Below the pieces are notes generated by a model. That model did not search any database, had not been told where the DNA came from, and saw only the letters and a program-made list of their open reading frames with translations. A stretch of 49,071 nt of DNA from Clostridiales bacterium (GTDB taxonomy: Bacteria; Bacillota; Clostridia; Christensenellales; CAG-138). The position numbers and the translations under genes were made by a program. Of this stretch, positions 32,288 to 40,553 are shown piece by piece (position 1 is the stretch's first letter; each line of letters opens with the position of its first letter). Location: the NCBI GenBank assembly GCA_012517905.1, contig JAAYUE010000014.1, forward strand, positions 1-49,071, written 5' to 3'.

Positions 32288-33619
32288 TCAGTTCCCCGCA
32301 ACGGTCAATCCGGAAACCAGCATGCTCGGCGAGCCGAAAAATCCGCCCTGCGGCAGGCCGAAACGGAAGTCGTTTCCAACCGCCGTGACGTCCTTCATCA
32401 TCGTAACGAAGTTGCCCGCGACCGTGATGTTGGACACCGGACGGACGATTTCGCCGCCTTGCACGAGAAAGCCTGCCGCCTTGAGCGAAAAATCGCCGGA
32501 GACGGCGTCCACGCCCGCGTGCAGCCCTTCAAGATCGGTAATCACGAGCCCGTCGCCCAGTTCGCAAAGCAGCGTCTCATATGCTTTTTCACCCGGCTGG
32601 ATGCGAAACACCGTCGGCGCGACGCCGACGGTCGCCGCCGCGCTCCTGCGGCTGGCGTTGCCGGTGGTCTGCGCGCCCGCCTTCTTCGCGGTCTTGAGGT
32701 TATGCAGCAGCGTTTTGAGTTCGCCGCGGTCGATGACCGCCTTTTTCACGCAGGGCGTGCCCTCGCCATCGAACGCGCGCGGCGCGACTTCGTCGAACGG
32801 ATCGTCCCAGAGCGTGACGAGCTCGCTGGCGATTTGCCGCCCTTCCTTCCCAGCCAGCAGGGAGCAGCCTTTTTGCGCCTCGTCCGCCGAAAACATGGAG
32901 GCAAACGCGGCGAGCAGGTCGCACACGGCAAACGGCCTGAGCAGCACGCGATAGCAGCCGGACGCGACCGGTTTCGCGCCGAGCTTGCCGAGCGCTTCCG
33001 CAACCGACTCTTTCGCGCAGCCGTCGGCGTCCGCCGCCTCTTTGCCCATGCGAAACGCAAAGCCGGTCTGCACCTCGTCCCCTTCCTGCACGGACGGCAT
33101 GACGTAGATCGCCGAAGTGTCGGAAGAGCGCTCCGCAAGAAGGCCGAGCGAATTTTCCATGATCACGCTGCCCGCGCCGTATTCCGCGGCGCAGTAAACG
33201 ACGCGCCTGACCCGCGGGTCCGCGGCGAGACACACTTCCTCCATACGCTTCGCCAGCGCGATGCGCTCCGTTTCGCTCAGCCCTTTCAGCGCCGAATCGA
33301 CATGCGTTACGCTCCGGTAGCTTTGGCGCGTCTGCATGGGGTGTTCGTCTTCGCTCTCGATGCACCTGGCGTTGTCCGCCGCGTGGTCGACGAGCTTTTC
33401 CGGTTCGTCGATGCGCTCGGTATACGCATATCCTTCATGACCGTCGATGGAAACGCGGACGGACACGCCGGCATCGCGGCTGACGCTGTAGCGGTCGATC
33501 TCGCCGCCGTTTGCGTTCACCTCGAAGGACTCGCCGCTTGCAAAATACAGCTCGCAGGCCGAGCAGCCGATCGATGCGGCGTATGCCATCGCCTGCTTTG
33601 AAAAATCGCGATACGTCAT
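32288..33619 (-). CDS. pmbA: PmbA/TldE peptidase-like subunit
   Basis: A 443-residue partner of TldD. In E. coli the TldD/TldE pair is a zinc protease that degrades unfolded or modified peptides, including the microcin B17 leader and antitoxin CcdA. YFASGESFEVNANGGEIDRYSVSRDAGVSVRV is the N-terminal domain, and LLHNLKTAKKAGAQTTGNASRRSA and the final FGSPSMLVSGLTVAGN are typical of TldE, which has no metal site of its own. The ATG at 33619 overlaps the tldD stop (ATGA) and has AAAGGAGGTG upstream, so the two subunits are made in step. Confidence 0.92.
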   Translation of the reverse strand: MTYRDFSKQAMAYAASIGCSACELYFASGESFEVNANGGEIDRYSVSRDAGVSVRVSIDGHEGYAYTERIDEPEKLVDHAADNARCIESEDEHPMQTRQSYRSVTHVDSALKGLSETERIALAKRMEEVCLAADPRVRRVVYCAAEYGAGSVIMENSLGLLAERSSDTSAIYVMPSVQEGDEVQTGFAFRMGKEAADADGCAKESVAEALGKLGAKPVASGCYRVLLRPFAVCDLLAAFASMFSADEAQKGCSLLAGKEGRQIASELVTLWDDPFDEVAPRAFDGEGTPCVKKAVIDRGELKTLLHNLKTAKKAGAQTTGNASRRSAAATVGVAPTVFRIQPGEKAYETLLCELGDGLVITDLEGLHAGVDAVSGDFSLKAAGFLVQGGEIVRPVSNITVAGNFVTMMKDVTAVGNDFRFGLPQGGFFGSPSMLVSGLTVAGN

Positions 33620-35013
33620 TCGATCGCACCTCCTTTGCCGCCGATGGTCATGCCGGAAACGCGGATGCGCGGCTGGCCGACGTTGGTCGGCACCGAGCCG
33701 GAGAGCGAGCCGCACATGCCCGGCGCCATCCACATGTTTTTGCCAACGCGGTCGATTTTGAGCAGTATCTCGCTGCCCTTTCCGATCAGCGTCGCCCCGC
33801 GCACGGGCGAAACGATCTTGCCGTTTTTCACCCAGTAGCCTTCCGCCACGCTGAAGTTGAATTCGCCCGTCGGCGGGTTCACGGAGCCGCCGCCCATCTT
33901 CTTTGCGTAAAGGCCCTCCGCCATGCCGGAGATCATCTCCTCGTCGTCGTCCGATCCCGGGCTGATGAAGGTGTTGGTCATGCGCGACGTCGGCGCGAAC
34001 AGATACCCCTGCCGACGCGAAGAACCCGTGCTCGGCAGGTTCATTCTGCGCGAGCCGAGCTTATCGATGAGATACCCCTTGAGGATGCCGTTTTCGATGA
34101 GCACGTTGCGCTGCGGCGTTCCGCCCTCGTCGTCCACATTGATGGACCCCCACTCGCCGGGCAGCGTGCCGTCGTCCACGGCGGTGACGCAATCCGCCGC
34201 GATCTTCGTATTCAGCTTTCCGCAGAAGACGGAGTTGTTCCTGCCGACCGCCGTCGCCTCCAGCGAATGGCCGCAGGCTTCGTGAAAGATGACGCCGCCA
34301 AACCCGCCGTCGATGACGACCGGCAGATTGCCTGCGGGGCATTCCGGCGCGTGCAGCATGGTCACCGCCATGTCCGCGGCGATCTTTGCGTGCTGCTCCA
34401 CGTCGATGACGTCCTCATACGCCTCAAACCCGCGGCAGCAGCCCGGGCCGGAATAGCCCGTCTGCGCCTCGGAGCCGTTCATGGCGACCGCCTGCAGAAA
34501 GATGCGCGTACGCGGGCGTTCGTCGGTGACGAACACGCCGTCCGTCGAGACGATGGTCACGCGCTGCACCTGGTCGAGATATCGCACCAGCGCCTGCGTC
34601 ACCTCGCCGGACGTCTGCTTCATCACGCGCGCGCCGGTTCGCATGACCTCCACGCGCTCGGCGTTGCCGATCGTGTCGAACGGCCGCCTGACGGGCGTGG
34701 TAAAGCGCGTCAGCGGGAGCGAAACCTCGCCGCCCGGCGCAGCCTTCGCTTCGCCAAGCGCGGCGGCTGCCGCGCGCGCGATTTCGAGCAGCGCTCGCTC
34801 GCTCGTGTCCGCGCCGTACGCATAGGCGCTCTTGGTGCCGAGCAGCACGCGCACGCCGGCGCCGCAGATGCGCGCGTAGTTGGCGGACTCCACCTTGCCG
34901 TCGATCATCTCGATGCGCGTACTCTCGTTGTCCTCTAAAAACAGTTCGGCATAGTCCGCGCCGCTCTTCTGCGCTTCCGCCAGAACCGCGCGCGCCGTTT
35001 CTTCACGAATCAA
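33616..35013 (-). CDS. tldD: TldD metalloprotease subunit
   Basis: A 465-residue zinc-bearing subunit of the TldD/E protease. The HEACGH motif (about residue 245, in GGVIFHEACGHSLEATAV) gives the metal site. ELFLEDNESTRIEMIDGKVESA and the C-terminal NMWMAPGMCGSLSGSVPTNVGQPRIRVSGMTIGG match the family. It starts at a TTG (35013), 9 nt after AAAGGGGG; nearby ATG and GTG codons are out of frame. A strong promoter and a large hairpin lie upstream. With pmbA and the M29-like gene it forms a peptide-degradation operon. No precursor peptide or modifying enzyme is seen nearby. Confidence 0.93.
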   Translation of the reverse strand: MIREETARAVLAEAQKSGADYAELFLEDNESTRIEMIDGKVESANYARICGAGVRVLLGTKSAYAYGADTSERALLEIARAAAAALGEAKAAPGGEVSLPLTRFTTPVRRPFDTIGNAERVEVMRTGARVMKQTSGEVTQALVRYLDQVQRVTIVSTDGVFVTDERPRTRIFLQAVAMNGSEAQTGYSGPGCCRGFEAYEDVIDVEQHAKIAADMAVTMLHAPECPAGNLPVVIDGGFGGVIFHEACGHSLEATAVGRNNSVFCGKLNTKIAADCVTAVDDGTLPGEWGSINVDDEGGTPQRNVLIENGILKGYLIDKLGSRRMNLPSTGSSRRQGYLFAPTSRMTNTFISPGSDDDEEMISGMAEGLYAKKMGGGSVNPPTGEFNFSVAEGYWVKNGKIVSPVRGATLIGKGSEILLKIDRVGKNMWMAPGMCGSLSGSVPTNVGQPRIRVSGMTIGGKGGAIE

Positions 35014-35044
35014 ATCACATTGCCCCCTTTTTCAGGAATTCTGC

Positions 35045-35089
35045 ATATGCGCCGCTTTCCGCGCGTTTTATACGCAAGCGGGCGCATAT
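35045..35089 (-). other. Large hairpin in the tldD leader
   Basis: ATATGCGCCGCTT (35045-35057) faces AAGCGGGCGCATAT (35076-35089), complementary apart from one extra base. An inner GCGT/ACGC stem fits the loop. It is not followed by a T-run, so it is a structured leader or a two-fold protein site. Confidence 0.5.
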
Positions 35090-35104
35090 TCCTATCTTTA
35101 TACC

Positions 35105-35133
35105 ATGATAGTGGACCGCGCGCCGAACGTCAA
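35105..35133 (-). promoter_or_regulatory. tldD-pmbA promoter
   Basis: Reading leftward: TTGACG (35133-35128), 17 bp, and TATCAT (35110-35105). Confidence 0.75.
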
Positions 35134-35226
35134 CCCGCCGGAGCGGATGTTTTCATCCGTCTTGGCAGGTCGTTAAGGCGCATCCATCGCTGCGGCAGGC
35201 GATAAAAAATATGATAGTATTGTCTC

Positions 35227-35256
35227 TTTACAAGTGCCGGCGGTACATGATATATT
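35227..35256 (+). promoter_or_regulatory. MFS gene promoter (leaderless candidate)
   Basis: TTTACA (35227-35232), 18 bp, and an extended -10, TGATATATT (35248-35256). Seven bases separate it from the ATG at 35264. An alternative -10 (TATGAT, 35211-35216) would give a short leader without a ribosome binding site. Confidence 0.5.
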
Positions 35257-35263
35257 AGCCGAC

Positions 35264-36508
35264 ATGGACGAGGTAAAAAAGAAGCTCTGGACGAAGGATT
35301 TCACGATTCTCACGCTCGGCACGGTCGTCTCCATGCTCGGAAACGCCGTCGCCGGCTTTGCCATCGGGCTGCTCGTGTTGGACAAGACCGACTCCGTGCT
35401 GCTCTACGCCGTGTTCATGATTTTTTACAGCCTGCCGCGCATCGTGCTGCCCATGATCGCGGGGCCGTATCTGGACCGATTTTCCAGAAAGCGCGTCATC
35501 TATTCGCTGGACTTTCTCTCCGCAGCGCTCTACACCGTGTTCTTCCTGCTCCTGCTGAGAGGATATTTTAACTACACGGCGTATCTGCTGCTCTCCATGG
35601 TCATCGGTTCGATCGACAGCGTGTACAGCGTGGCTTACGACAGCTTTTATCCCCTGCTCATCAGCGAGGGAAACTATACCCGCGCCTACTCGGTATCGAG
35701 CCTGATCTATCCGCTGAGCACGGCCATCATGGTGCCCATCGCGGGGTTCTGCTACAGAACCATCGGCCTTGCGCCGCTGTTTCTGTTCAACGCGGGGACC
35801 TTCCTCGTCGCCGCCATCGCGGAGACGCAGATCAAGACCATAGAAACGCACGCCGAGCAGCGCACGGGCGAGCGCTTTGACGGCTCCCGGTTCATGCGTG
35901 ATCTGAAAGAAGGCTTTTCCTACCTGCGGCGGGAACGCGGCCTGAACGCCATCACGTGGTTTTTCTTCGTCATGATGCTTGCAAGCTCCGTCTGCATGAC
36001 GCTCGCGCTGCCCTACTTTAAGGGGCTCAGCGGCGTGGACGGGGTCATGCAGTATACCTTCGTGATGGGCGCGAACACGATCGGCCGACTCATCGGCGGC
36101 AGCGTGCACTACTTTTTCCGCTATCCCGCGCAAAAAAAGTTTACCATTGCGCTGTTTGTGTATATCTCCATCTGCCTCATCGACGGATCGTACCTCTTCT
36201 TCCCCTTCTGGTTCATGCTCGTCTTCATGCTGGTCGACGGCATGCTGGGGGTCACGAGCTACAACATCCGCATCTCCAGCACGCAGAACTATCTGCCGAA
36301 CGAAATGCGCGGCCGCTTCAACGGGCTGTTTCAGATGCTCGTCATCTTCGGTACCATCATCGGCCAGCTCATCGCCGGCGCGGTCGGAGACACGCTGCCC
36401 ATCCGCTGGGTGATCGCCGCGAGCATGGCGGTCACGCTGCTGTCTGTCTTTGTCATCCTGCTGCCCAACCGGGAGCACGTCAAGAAGATATACAACGTCA
36501 ACGCCTGA
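35264..36508 (+). CDS. Major facilitator superfamily transporter
   Basis: A 414-residue protein with about 12 hydrophobic segments. The first ten follow the N-terminal FTILTLGTVVSMLGNAVAGFAIGLLVLD, typical of MFS drug or solute exporters. The cytoplasmic loop after the second span, PYLDRFSRKRVIYSLD, is the family's D-R-x-x-R/K-R motif A. An ELPNEMRGRFNG-like loop (YLPNEMRGRFNGLFQM) is the counterpart in the second half. The start is the ATG at 35264, which lacks a ribosome binding site and directly follows a promoter; a GTG ten codons upstream would lie within the promoter. The cargo is unknown. It is divergent from tldD and next to an M29 peptidase, so peptides are one possibility. Confidence 0.85.
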   Translation: MDEVKKKLWTKDFTILTLGTVVSMLGNAVAGFAIGLLVLDKTDSVLLYAVFMIFYSLPRIVLPMIAGPYLDRFSRKRVIYSLDFLSAALYTVFFLLLLRGYFNYTAYLLLSMVIGSIDSVYSVAYDSFYPLLISEGNYTRAYSVSSLIYPLSTAIMVPIAGFCYRTIGLAPLFLFNAGTFLVAAIAETQIKTIETHAEQRTGERFDGSRFMRDLKEGFSYLRRERGLNAITWFFFVMMLASSVCMTLALPYFKGLSGVDGVMQYTFVMGANTIGRLIGGSVHYFFRYPAQKKFTIALFVYISICLIDGSYLFFPFWFMLVFMLVDGMLGVTSYNIRISSTQNYLPNEMRGRFNGLFQMLVIFGTIIGQLIAGAVGDTLPIRWVIAASMAVTLLSVFVILLPNREHVKKIYNVNA

Positions 36509-36694
36509 CGATCGTCCGCACGGCGGCGAAAAACCGGCCGCGCGAATGCATGCCCCAACGCAATATGCAAAGTTTTATCGAAAACGCCGGCGTTCCGCTC
36601 TGGCGTTTTTTCTCCGGGTATGCCATAATAAGATCGGTGTCGAACCAAACTCGGCACAGCCATAAAACAAATCAGCCATTCAGGAGGCGTGAAC

Positions 36695-37810
36695 ATGTTT
36701 GATCCGAGAATTCTCAAGCTGGCCGACGGCCTGGTCAATTTTTCCTGCGCGGTACAGCCGGGCGAAAACGTGCTGATCGAAAGCATCGGCGGAAACGACG
36801 ACCTCGCCCGCGCGCTCATCAAAGCGGTCTACAAGGCGGGCGGCGTGCCGTTCCTCTGGCTCGGGGACAAGAGGTTCGACCGCGAACTCATGCTGGGCTG
36901 CACGCCGGAACAACTCGAACGCCGCGCCAAGGTGGACGCATCCCTCATGGAGCAGATGCAGGCGTATATCGGCGTGCGTGGCGGCGCGAACGCAAGCGAA
37001 CTTTCGGACGTGCCCGGCGACAAGTTTAACGACTATATGAAATACTACTGGACGCCCGTGCACGGCAAAATCCGCGTGCCGAAGACGAAGTGGGTCATCC
37101 TGCGCTATCCTTCGCCAGGCATGGCGCAGCTTGCGGACATGAGCACCGAAGCGTTTGAAGACTACTATTTCAGCGTCTGCACGCTCGACTACAGCAAGAT
37201 GGACAAAGCCATGGACGCGCTCAAGTCGCTCATGGAGCGCACGGACAAGGTGCGCCTCGTTGCCCCCGGCACCGACCTGCGCTTTTCCATCAAGGGTCTG
37301 CCCGCCATCAAGTGCGCCGGGCATATGAACATTCCGGACGGTGAAATCTACACCGCGCCGGTGAAAGACAGCGTCAACGGCACCATCGCCTACAACACGC
37401 CCTCGCTCGAGGCGGGCTTTACGTTTACGGACATCAAGTTCACCTTCAAGGACGGCAAGATCGTGGAGGCCAGCGCAAACGATACCGAGCGCGTCAACAA
37501 GCAGCTCGACATCGACGAAGGCGCGCGCTATGTCGGCGAATTCGCCATCGGCGTAAACCCCTACATCACCTTCCCGATGAAGGACACGCTCTTCGACGAA
37601 AAGATCGCCGGCAGCATCCACTTCACGCCCGGCAGCTGCTATGACGACTGCAACAACGGCAACAAGTCCAGCCAGCACTGGGATATCGTTCTGATTCAGA
37701 CGCCGGAATACGGCGGCGGCGAAATCTGGTTTGACGACGTGCTCATCCGCAAGGACGGCCGCTTCGTCCTGCCGGAGCTGGACTGCCTCAACCCCGAAAA
37801 CCTCAAGTAA
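36695..37810 (+). CDS. M29-family aminopeptidase
   Basis: A 371-residue dinuclear-metal aminopeptidase. Unlike the gene at 31238-32239 it keeps all expected ligand blocks: NIPDGEIYTAP, YVGEFAIGVNPYI, HFTPGSCY (His and Tyr) and SQHWDIV (His-x-Asp). GGAGG lies 7 nt before the ATG at 36695. It would free amino acids from peptide N-termini in the cytoplasm. A 186-bp gap separates it from the MFS gene and a strong terminator follows. The pair of M29 genes, 4.5 kb apart around tldD-pmbA and an exporter, suggests a shared peptide-handling role. Confidence 0.87.
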   Translation: MFDPRILKLADGLVNFSCAVQPGENVLIESIGGNDDLARALIKAVYKAGGVPFLWLGDKRFDRELMLGCTPEQLERRAKVDASLMEQMQAYIGVRGGANASELSDVPGDKFNDYMKYYWTPVHGKIRVPKTKWVILRYPSPGMAQLADMSTEAFEDYYFSVCTLDYSKMDKAMDALKSLMERTDKVRLVAPGTDLRFSIKGLPAIKCAGHMNIPDGEIYTAPVKDSVNGTIAYNTPSLEAGFTFTDIKFTFKDGKIVEASANDTERVNKQLDIDEGARYVGEFAIGVNPYITFPMKDTLFDEKIAGSIHFTPGSCYDDCNNGNKSSQHWDIVLIQTPEYGGGEIWFDDVLIRKDGRFVLPELDCLNPENLK

Positions 37811-37840
37811 CGCATCCTTCGTCGCATCTTTTGCATGCAA

Positions 37841-37870
37841 AACAGCCCGGCGCAAATGCGCCGGGCTGTT
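37841..37870. terminator. Terminator between the M29 gene and hpf
   Basis: Arms of 14 bp (AACAGCCCGGCGCA and complement) with a 2-nt loop, between convergent genes. Confidence 0.85.
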
Positions 37871-37897
37871 GTTTGACTCTAAGTTGGAGGACGATTC

Positions 37898-38434
37898 TCA
37901 GTTTTCCGGCTCGATGAGACCGTAGTTTCCGTCCTTGCGCTTATAGAGCACGTTCATCTGATTCGTATCCGCGTTGAGGAATACGTAGAACGAATGCCCG
38001 ATCATCTCGATCTGGAGCATGGCCTCTTCCTCGCTCATGGGCTTGATTGCAAAGCGCTTGACGCGGACGATGCTCGGCCCTTCCTCCTCGCCCTCGTCTT
38101 CCACGCCGCCGAGGGCGGACTCCATCTCGCGGAGCGCGCCGGAGCGCAGGCACTTTTCCAACTTGGTGCGATGGCGGATGATCTGCTTTTCGAGCTTGTC
38201 GAGCACGTTGTCGATGGAGGCGTACATGTCGCCGGTGATCTCCTCCCCGCGGATGATGCCGCCGTCATAGGGGATTGTTACCTCGACGATGTGGCGGTTT
38301 TTTTCCACGGCGAGGGTTACAAACACCTCGGCATCCTGCGGAAAATAACGCTCGAGCTTGCCGACCTTTTTGTTGACAAGGTCGCTGAGGTAATCGGAGA
38401 TCTCGAGATTTTTCCCTGTAATCGAAATACGCAT
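37898..38434 (-). CDS. hpf: Ribosome hibernation promoting factor, long form
   Basis: A 178-residue HPF that joins idle 70S ribosomes into 100S pairs. The N-terminal domain (about 1-100: ISITGKNLEISDYLSDLVNKKVGKLERYF, DMYASIDNVLDKLEKQIIRHRTKL) binds in the decoding region. The C-terminal dimerising domain (about 120-178: IVRVKRFAIKPMSEEEAMLQIEMIGHSFYVFLNADTNQMNVLYKRKDGNYGLIEPE) marks the long form of Firmicutes. AAGGAG precedes the ATG. No clear vegetative promoter is visible, which would fit control by a stress or stationary-phase sigma factor. Confidence 0.95.
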   Translation of the reverse strand: MRISITGKNLEISDYLSDLVNKKVGKLERYFPQDAEVFVTLAVEKNRHIVEVTIPYDGGIIRGEEITGDMYASIDNVLDKLEKQIIRHRTKLEKCLRSGALREMESALGGVEDEGEEEGPSIVRVKRFAIKPMSEEEAMLQIEMIGHSFYVFLNADTNQMNVLYKRKDGNYGLIEPEN

Positions 38435-38635
38435 GATACCACTCCTTCTTCGGCAAACTATTTTGTACTCTGCCTGCTTTTATTATTCGATACAATGATG
38501 GAGTTTCCCTGCCATCCTTGTGAACGAATTTTATAATGATTTGACAAATTCTTCCGTAATAGTGTCACATGCAATTCTCCGCGGTTGTGATATAACATAA
38601 CTATTCTGGGCCGCGAGTCCGGTTTCGATAAAAAG

Positions 38636-38655
38636 CAGCGGGCGAACGCCCGCTG
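38636..38655 (-). terminator. Terminator after guanine deaminase
   Basis: CAGCGGGCG and CGCCCGCTG with a 2-nt loop; leftward it is followed by CTTTTTATC. Confidence 0.85.
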
Positions 38656-38662
38656 TCTTTTG

Positions 38663-39937
38663 CTATTTGATTCTCCTGCCGGAGCCGTACACCGCCGCGA
38701 TCGATCGATCGTCCGCCAGATACACCGCCCGCTCGAAGCGTTCCTTCACCGTCAGCGTCCGCGCGCTCGGCGGCAGCGCCGCGTCGTCGAGCACCACCGC
38801 ATGCAGCGGATTGCCCGGCGCGAAGCCGTCCCGGTCCCCAAAGTAGCGTGACCCCGCGCTGGTCGCGAGGTAATACGCCTCGCCGACGGTGAGAAACGGC
38901 TCCAGTCCCTCGGTTGCGATGGCGCGCGCCTTCGACATGCGAAGGCAGCACGTGAGCACCTGCAGCATGGGCAGCTGCGCGCCGCCGGCGATATCCGAAC
39001 CGAGCGCAACCCACACGCCGCGCTCTTTCATCCGACGCACGGGCGCAAACCCGCTGCAGATGTTGATGTTGGAATCCGGGCAGTGCACGCAGAGCACGTT
39101 GTGGTCGATCATGGCCTGCTGCTCCCGCTCGTCGGAGTGCACGCAGTGCGCCATGATGGTGTGATCCGTCCAGAGGCCGAATTTGTCATAGGTCTGCCAA
39201 TACTGCTCGCAGTCGGGGTGCAGTTCTTTGACCAGCGCGATCTCTTTCTTGTTCTCGCTCAGGTGAGACTGCACGAACACGCCGCGCTCCCGCGCGGTCT
39301 CGCCGAGCCAGCGCATGAGCTCGTCGGTGCAGCTCGGCGTAAAGCGCGGCGTCAAAATCGGCCGCACGAGCGAGAAGCGGTCGCAGGCGTCCAGCCAGCG
39401 GAGCGTCTCGCGCTTGCTCTGCAGTGTGCTCTCCTGGCATTCGCAGCTGTTCCGGTCCATGTTCACCTTGCCGACATAGCCGCCGACGCCGGCGCGCTCG
39501 AGTTCCTCCATGAGGATCAGCGTCGCGTCCGTATGAATCGAAGAATAGATGCAGACGCGCGTGGTGCCGTTGTTTACCAGCTCCGAAGCAAGCCGCAGAT
39601 ACGCTTCCCGCGCAAACGCCGTGTCCTCAAAGCGCGCCTCTGTCTTGAACGTATACGTTTTAAGCCACTCCATCAGCGGCAGATCCATGCCCATGCCGAG
39701 CATGGGGTACTGCGGCGCATGCAGGTGCATGTCCGAAAAGCCCTGCAGCACCAGTTTGTCCGAATAATCCTCGACCGGCGCGCCGGCGTAGCGTTCCGGC
39801 AGCGCCGAAAACACGCCCTGCACAACGCCGTCCTCGACGGCGAGCCAGCCGTTTTCCGTAATCACGGGGTCCGAGAAGGATTTTGCTTCTATGATGTGCC
39901 CTTTGATCAGGGTCAGCGGTTTCTTTTGTTCCGTCAT
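38663..39937 (-). CDS. guaD: Guanine deaminase-like amidohydrolase
   Basis: A 424-residue zinc amidohydrolase that converts guanine to xanthine. GFSDMHLHAPQY (about residue 66) is the metal HxH motif in the form used by guanine deaminases. GKVNMDRN (about 156), the HLSENKKEI His (about 227), AHCVHS (about 264) and the metal Asp in LGSDIAGG (about 312) follow in order. AAGGAAG precedes the ATG. It is the last gene of hydA-mocA-guaD, 40 bp after mocA. Product xanthine would feed XdhABC encoded nearby on the other strand. Other ring deaminases of the family are possible but less likely. Confidence 0.88.
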   Translation of the reverse strand: MTEQKKPLTLIKGHIIEAKSFSDPVITENGWLAVEDGVVQGVFSALPERYAGAPVEDYSDKLVLQGFSDMHLHAPQYPMLGMGMDLPLMEWLKTYTFKTEARFEDTAFAREAYLRLASELVNNGTTRVCIYSSIHTDATLILMEELERAGVGGYVGKVNMDRNSCECQESTLQSKRETLRWLDACDRFSLVRPILTPRFTPSCTDELMRWLGETARERGVFVQSHLSENKKEIALVKELHPDCEQYWQTYDKFGLWTDHTIMAHCVHSDEREQQAMIDHNVLCVHCPDSNINICSGFAPVRRMKERGVWVALGSDIAGGAQLPMLQVLTCCLRMSKARAIATEGLEPFLTVGEAYYLATSAGSRYFGDRDGFAPGNPLHAVVLDDAALPPSARTLTVKERFERAVYLADDRSIAAVYGSGRRIK

Positions 39938-39977
39938 GTCGTTACTTCCTTGCTTGCATTCCGCAGACTGTCTGCGG

Positions 39978-40553
39978 TCAGATGGATTCGAGCGTATCGA
40001 TGTCCGTCAGCTCGCGCGCCGCGCCCGCCTCGACGAGCCGCAGCAGCTCCGGATGGGACCGGATCACCGCGCCGCCGCCGACGTCCTGCGCCAGTTCGGT
40101 CAGCTCCCGAAACATCGCGCGGGGAAATATCGCAGGGTTGCCGCGCGTGCCGGCGGACGAGAGCGAAACGATGCGTTCGGGCTCTTCTTCAAACGCATCC
40201 AACAGCCGCATTACGCTTTCCTTCGTCAGATACGGCTGATCCGATACGGCGTAGAGGATGCCGTCCAGCGCCGGTTCGACGGCGCGCAGCGCGTTCGTCG
40301 CAAGGGAGACGCTGGTGCCGACGCCGCGTCCCGGGTCGGGGTTGACCGCCACGAAAAAGCCGCCGCTCTGCGCCATGCGCCGGATTTCGTCCGCCTCCGC
40401 CCGCGTGACGCACACGCGGGCCGCAAACGGGACGGACCCGAAGAGCCGCAGCGCTCTTGCGATCATCGGCTCGCCCTCCACTTCGTGGAGCAGCTTGCCG
40501 CCGCCAAAACGCACGCCGGCGCCCGCCGCGAGCAGCGCGCAGCCGATCTTCAC
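39978..40553 (-). CDS. mocA: MocA-like molybdenum cofactor cytidylyltransferase
   Basis: A 191-residue nucleotidyltransferase. The N-terminal ALLAAGAGVRFGGGKLLHEVEGEPMIARAL is the CTP-binding loop (LAAGxxxRxGxxK); SDQPYLTKESVMRLL is the metal/nucleotide motif, and GTRGNPAIFPRAMFREL is the second. MocA joins CMP to molybdopterin, the cofactor form used by xanthine dehydrogenases, which fits xdhABC 4 kb away. The start is GTG at 40553, overlapping the hydA stop (GTGA). A related enzyme for another cofactor cannot be excluded. Confidence 0.85.
   Translation of the reverse strand: MKIGCALLAAGAGVRFGGGKLLHEVEGEPMIARALRLFGSVPFAARVCVTRAEADEIRRMAQSGGFFVAVNPDPGRGVGTSVSLATNALRAVEPALDGILYAVSDQPYLTKESVMRLLDAFEEEPERIVSLSSAGTRGNPAIFPRAMFRELTELAQDVGGGAVIRSHPELLRLVEAGAARELTDIDTLESI

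Noticed and set aside
31967..34938. Long plus-strand frames opposite pmbA and tldD
   Set aside because: Antisense shadows of two well-supported genes that overlap by ATGA and carry family motifs.
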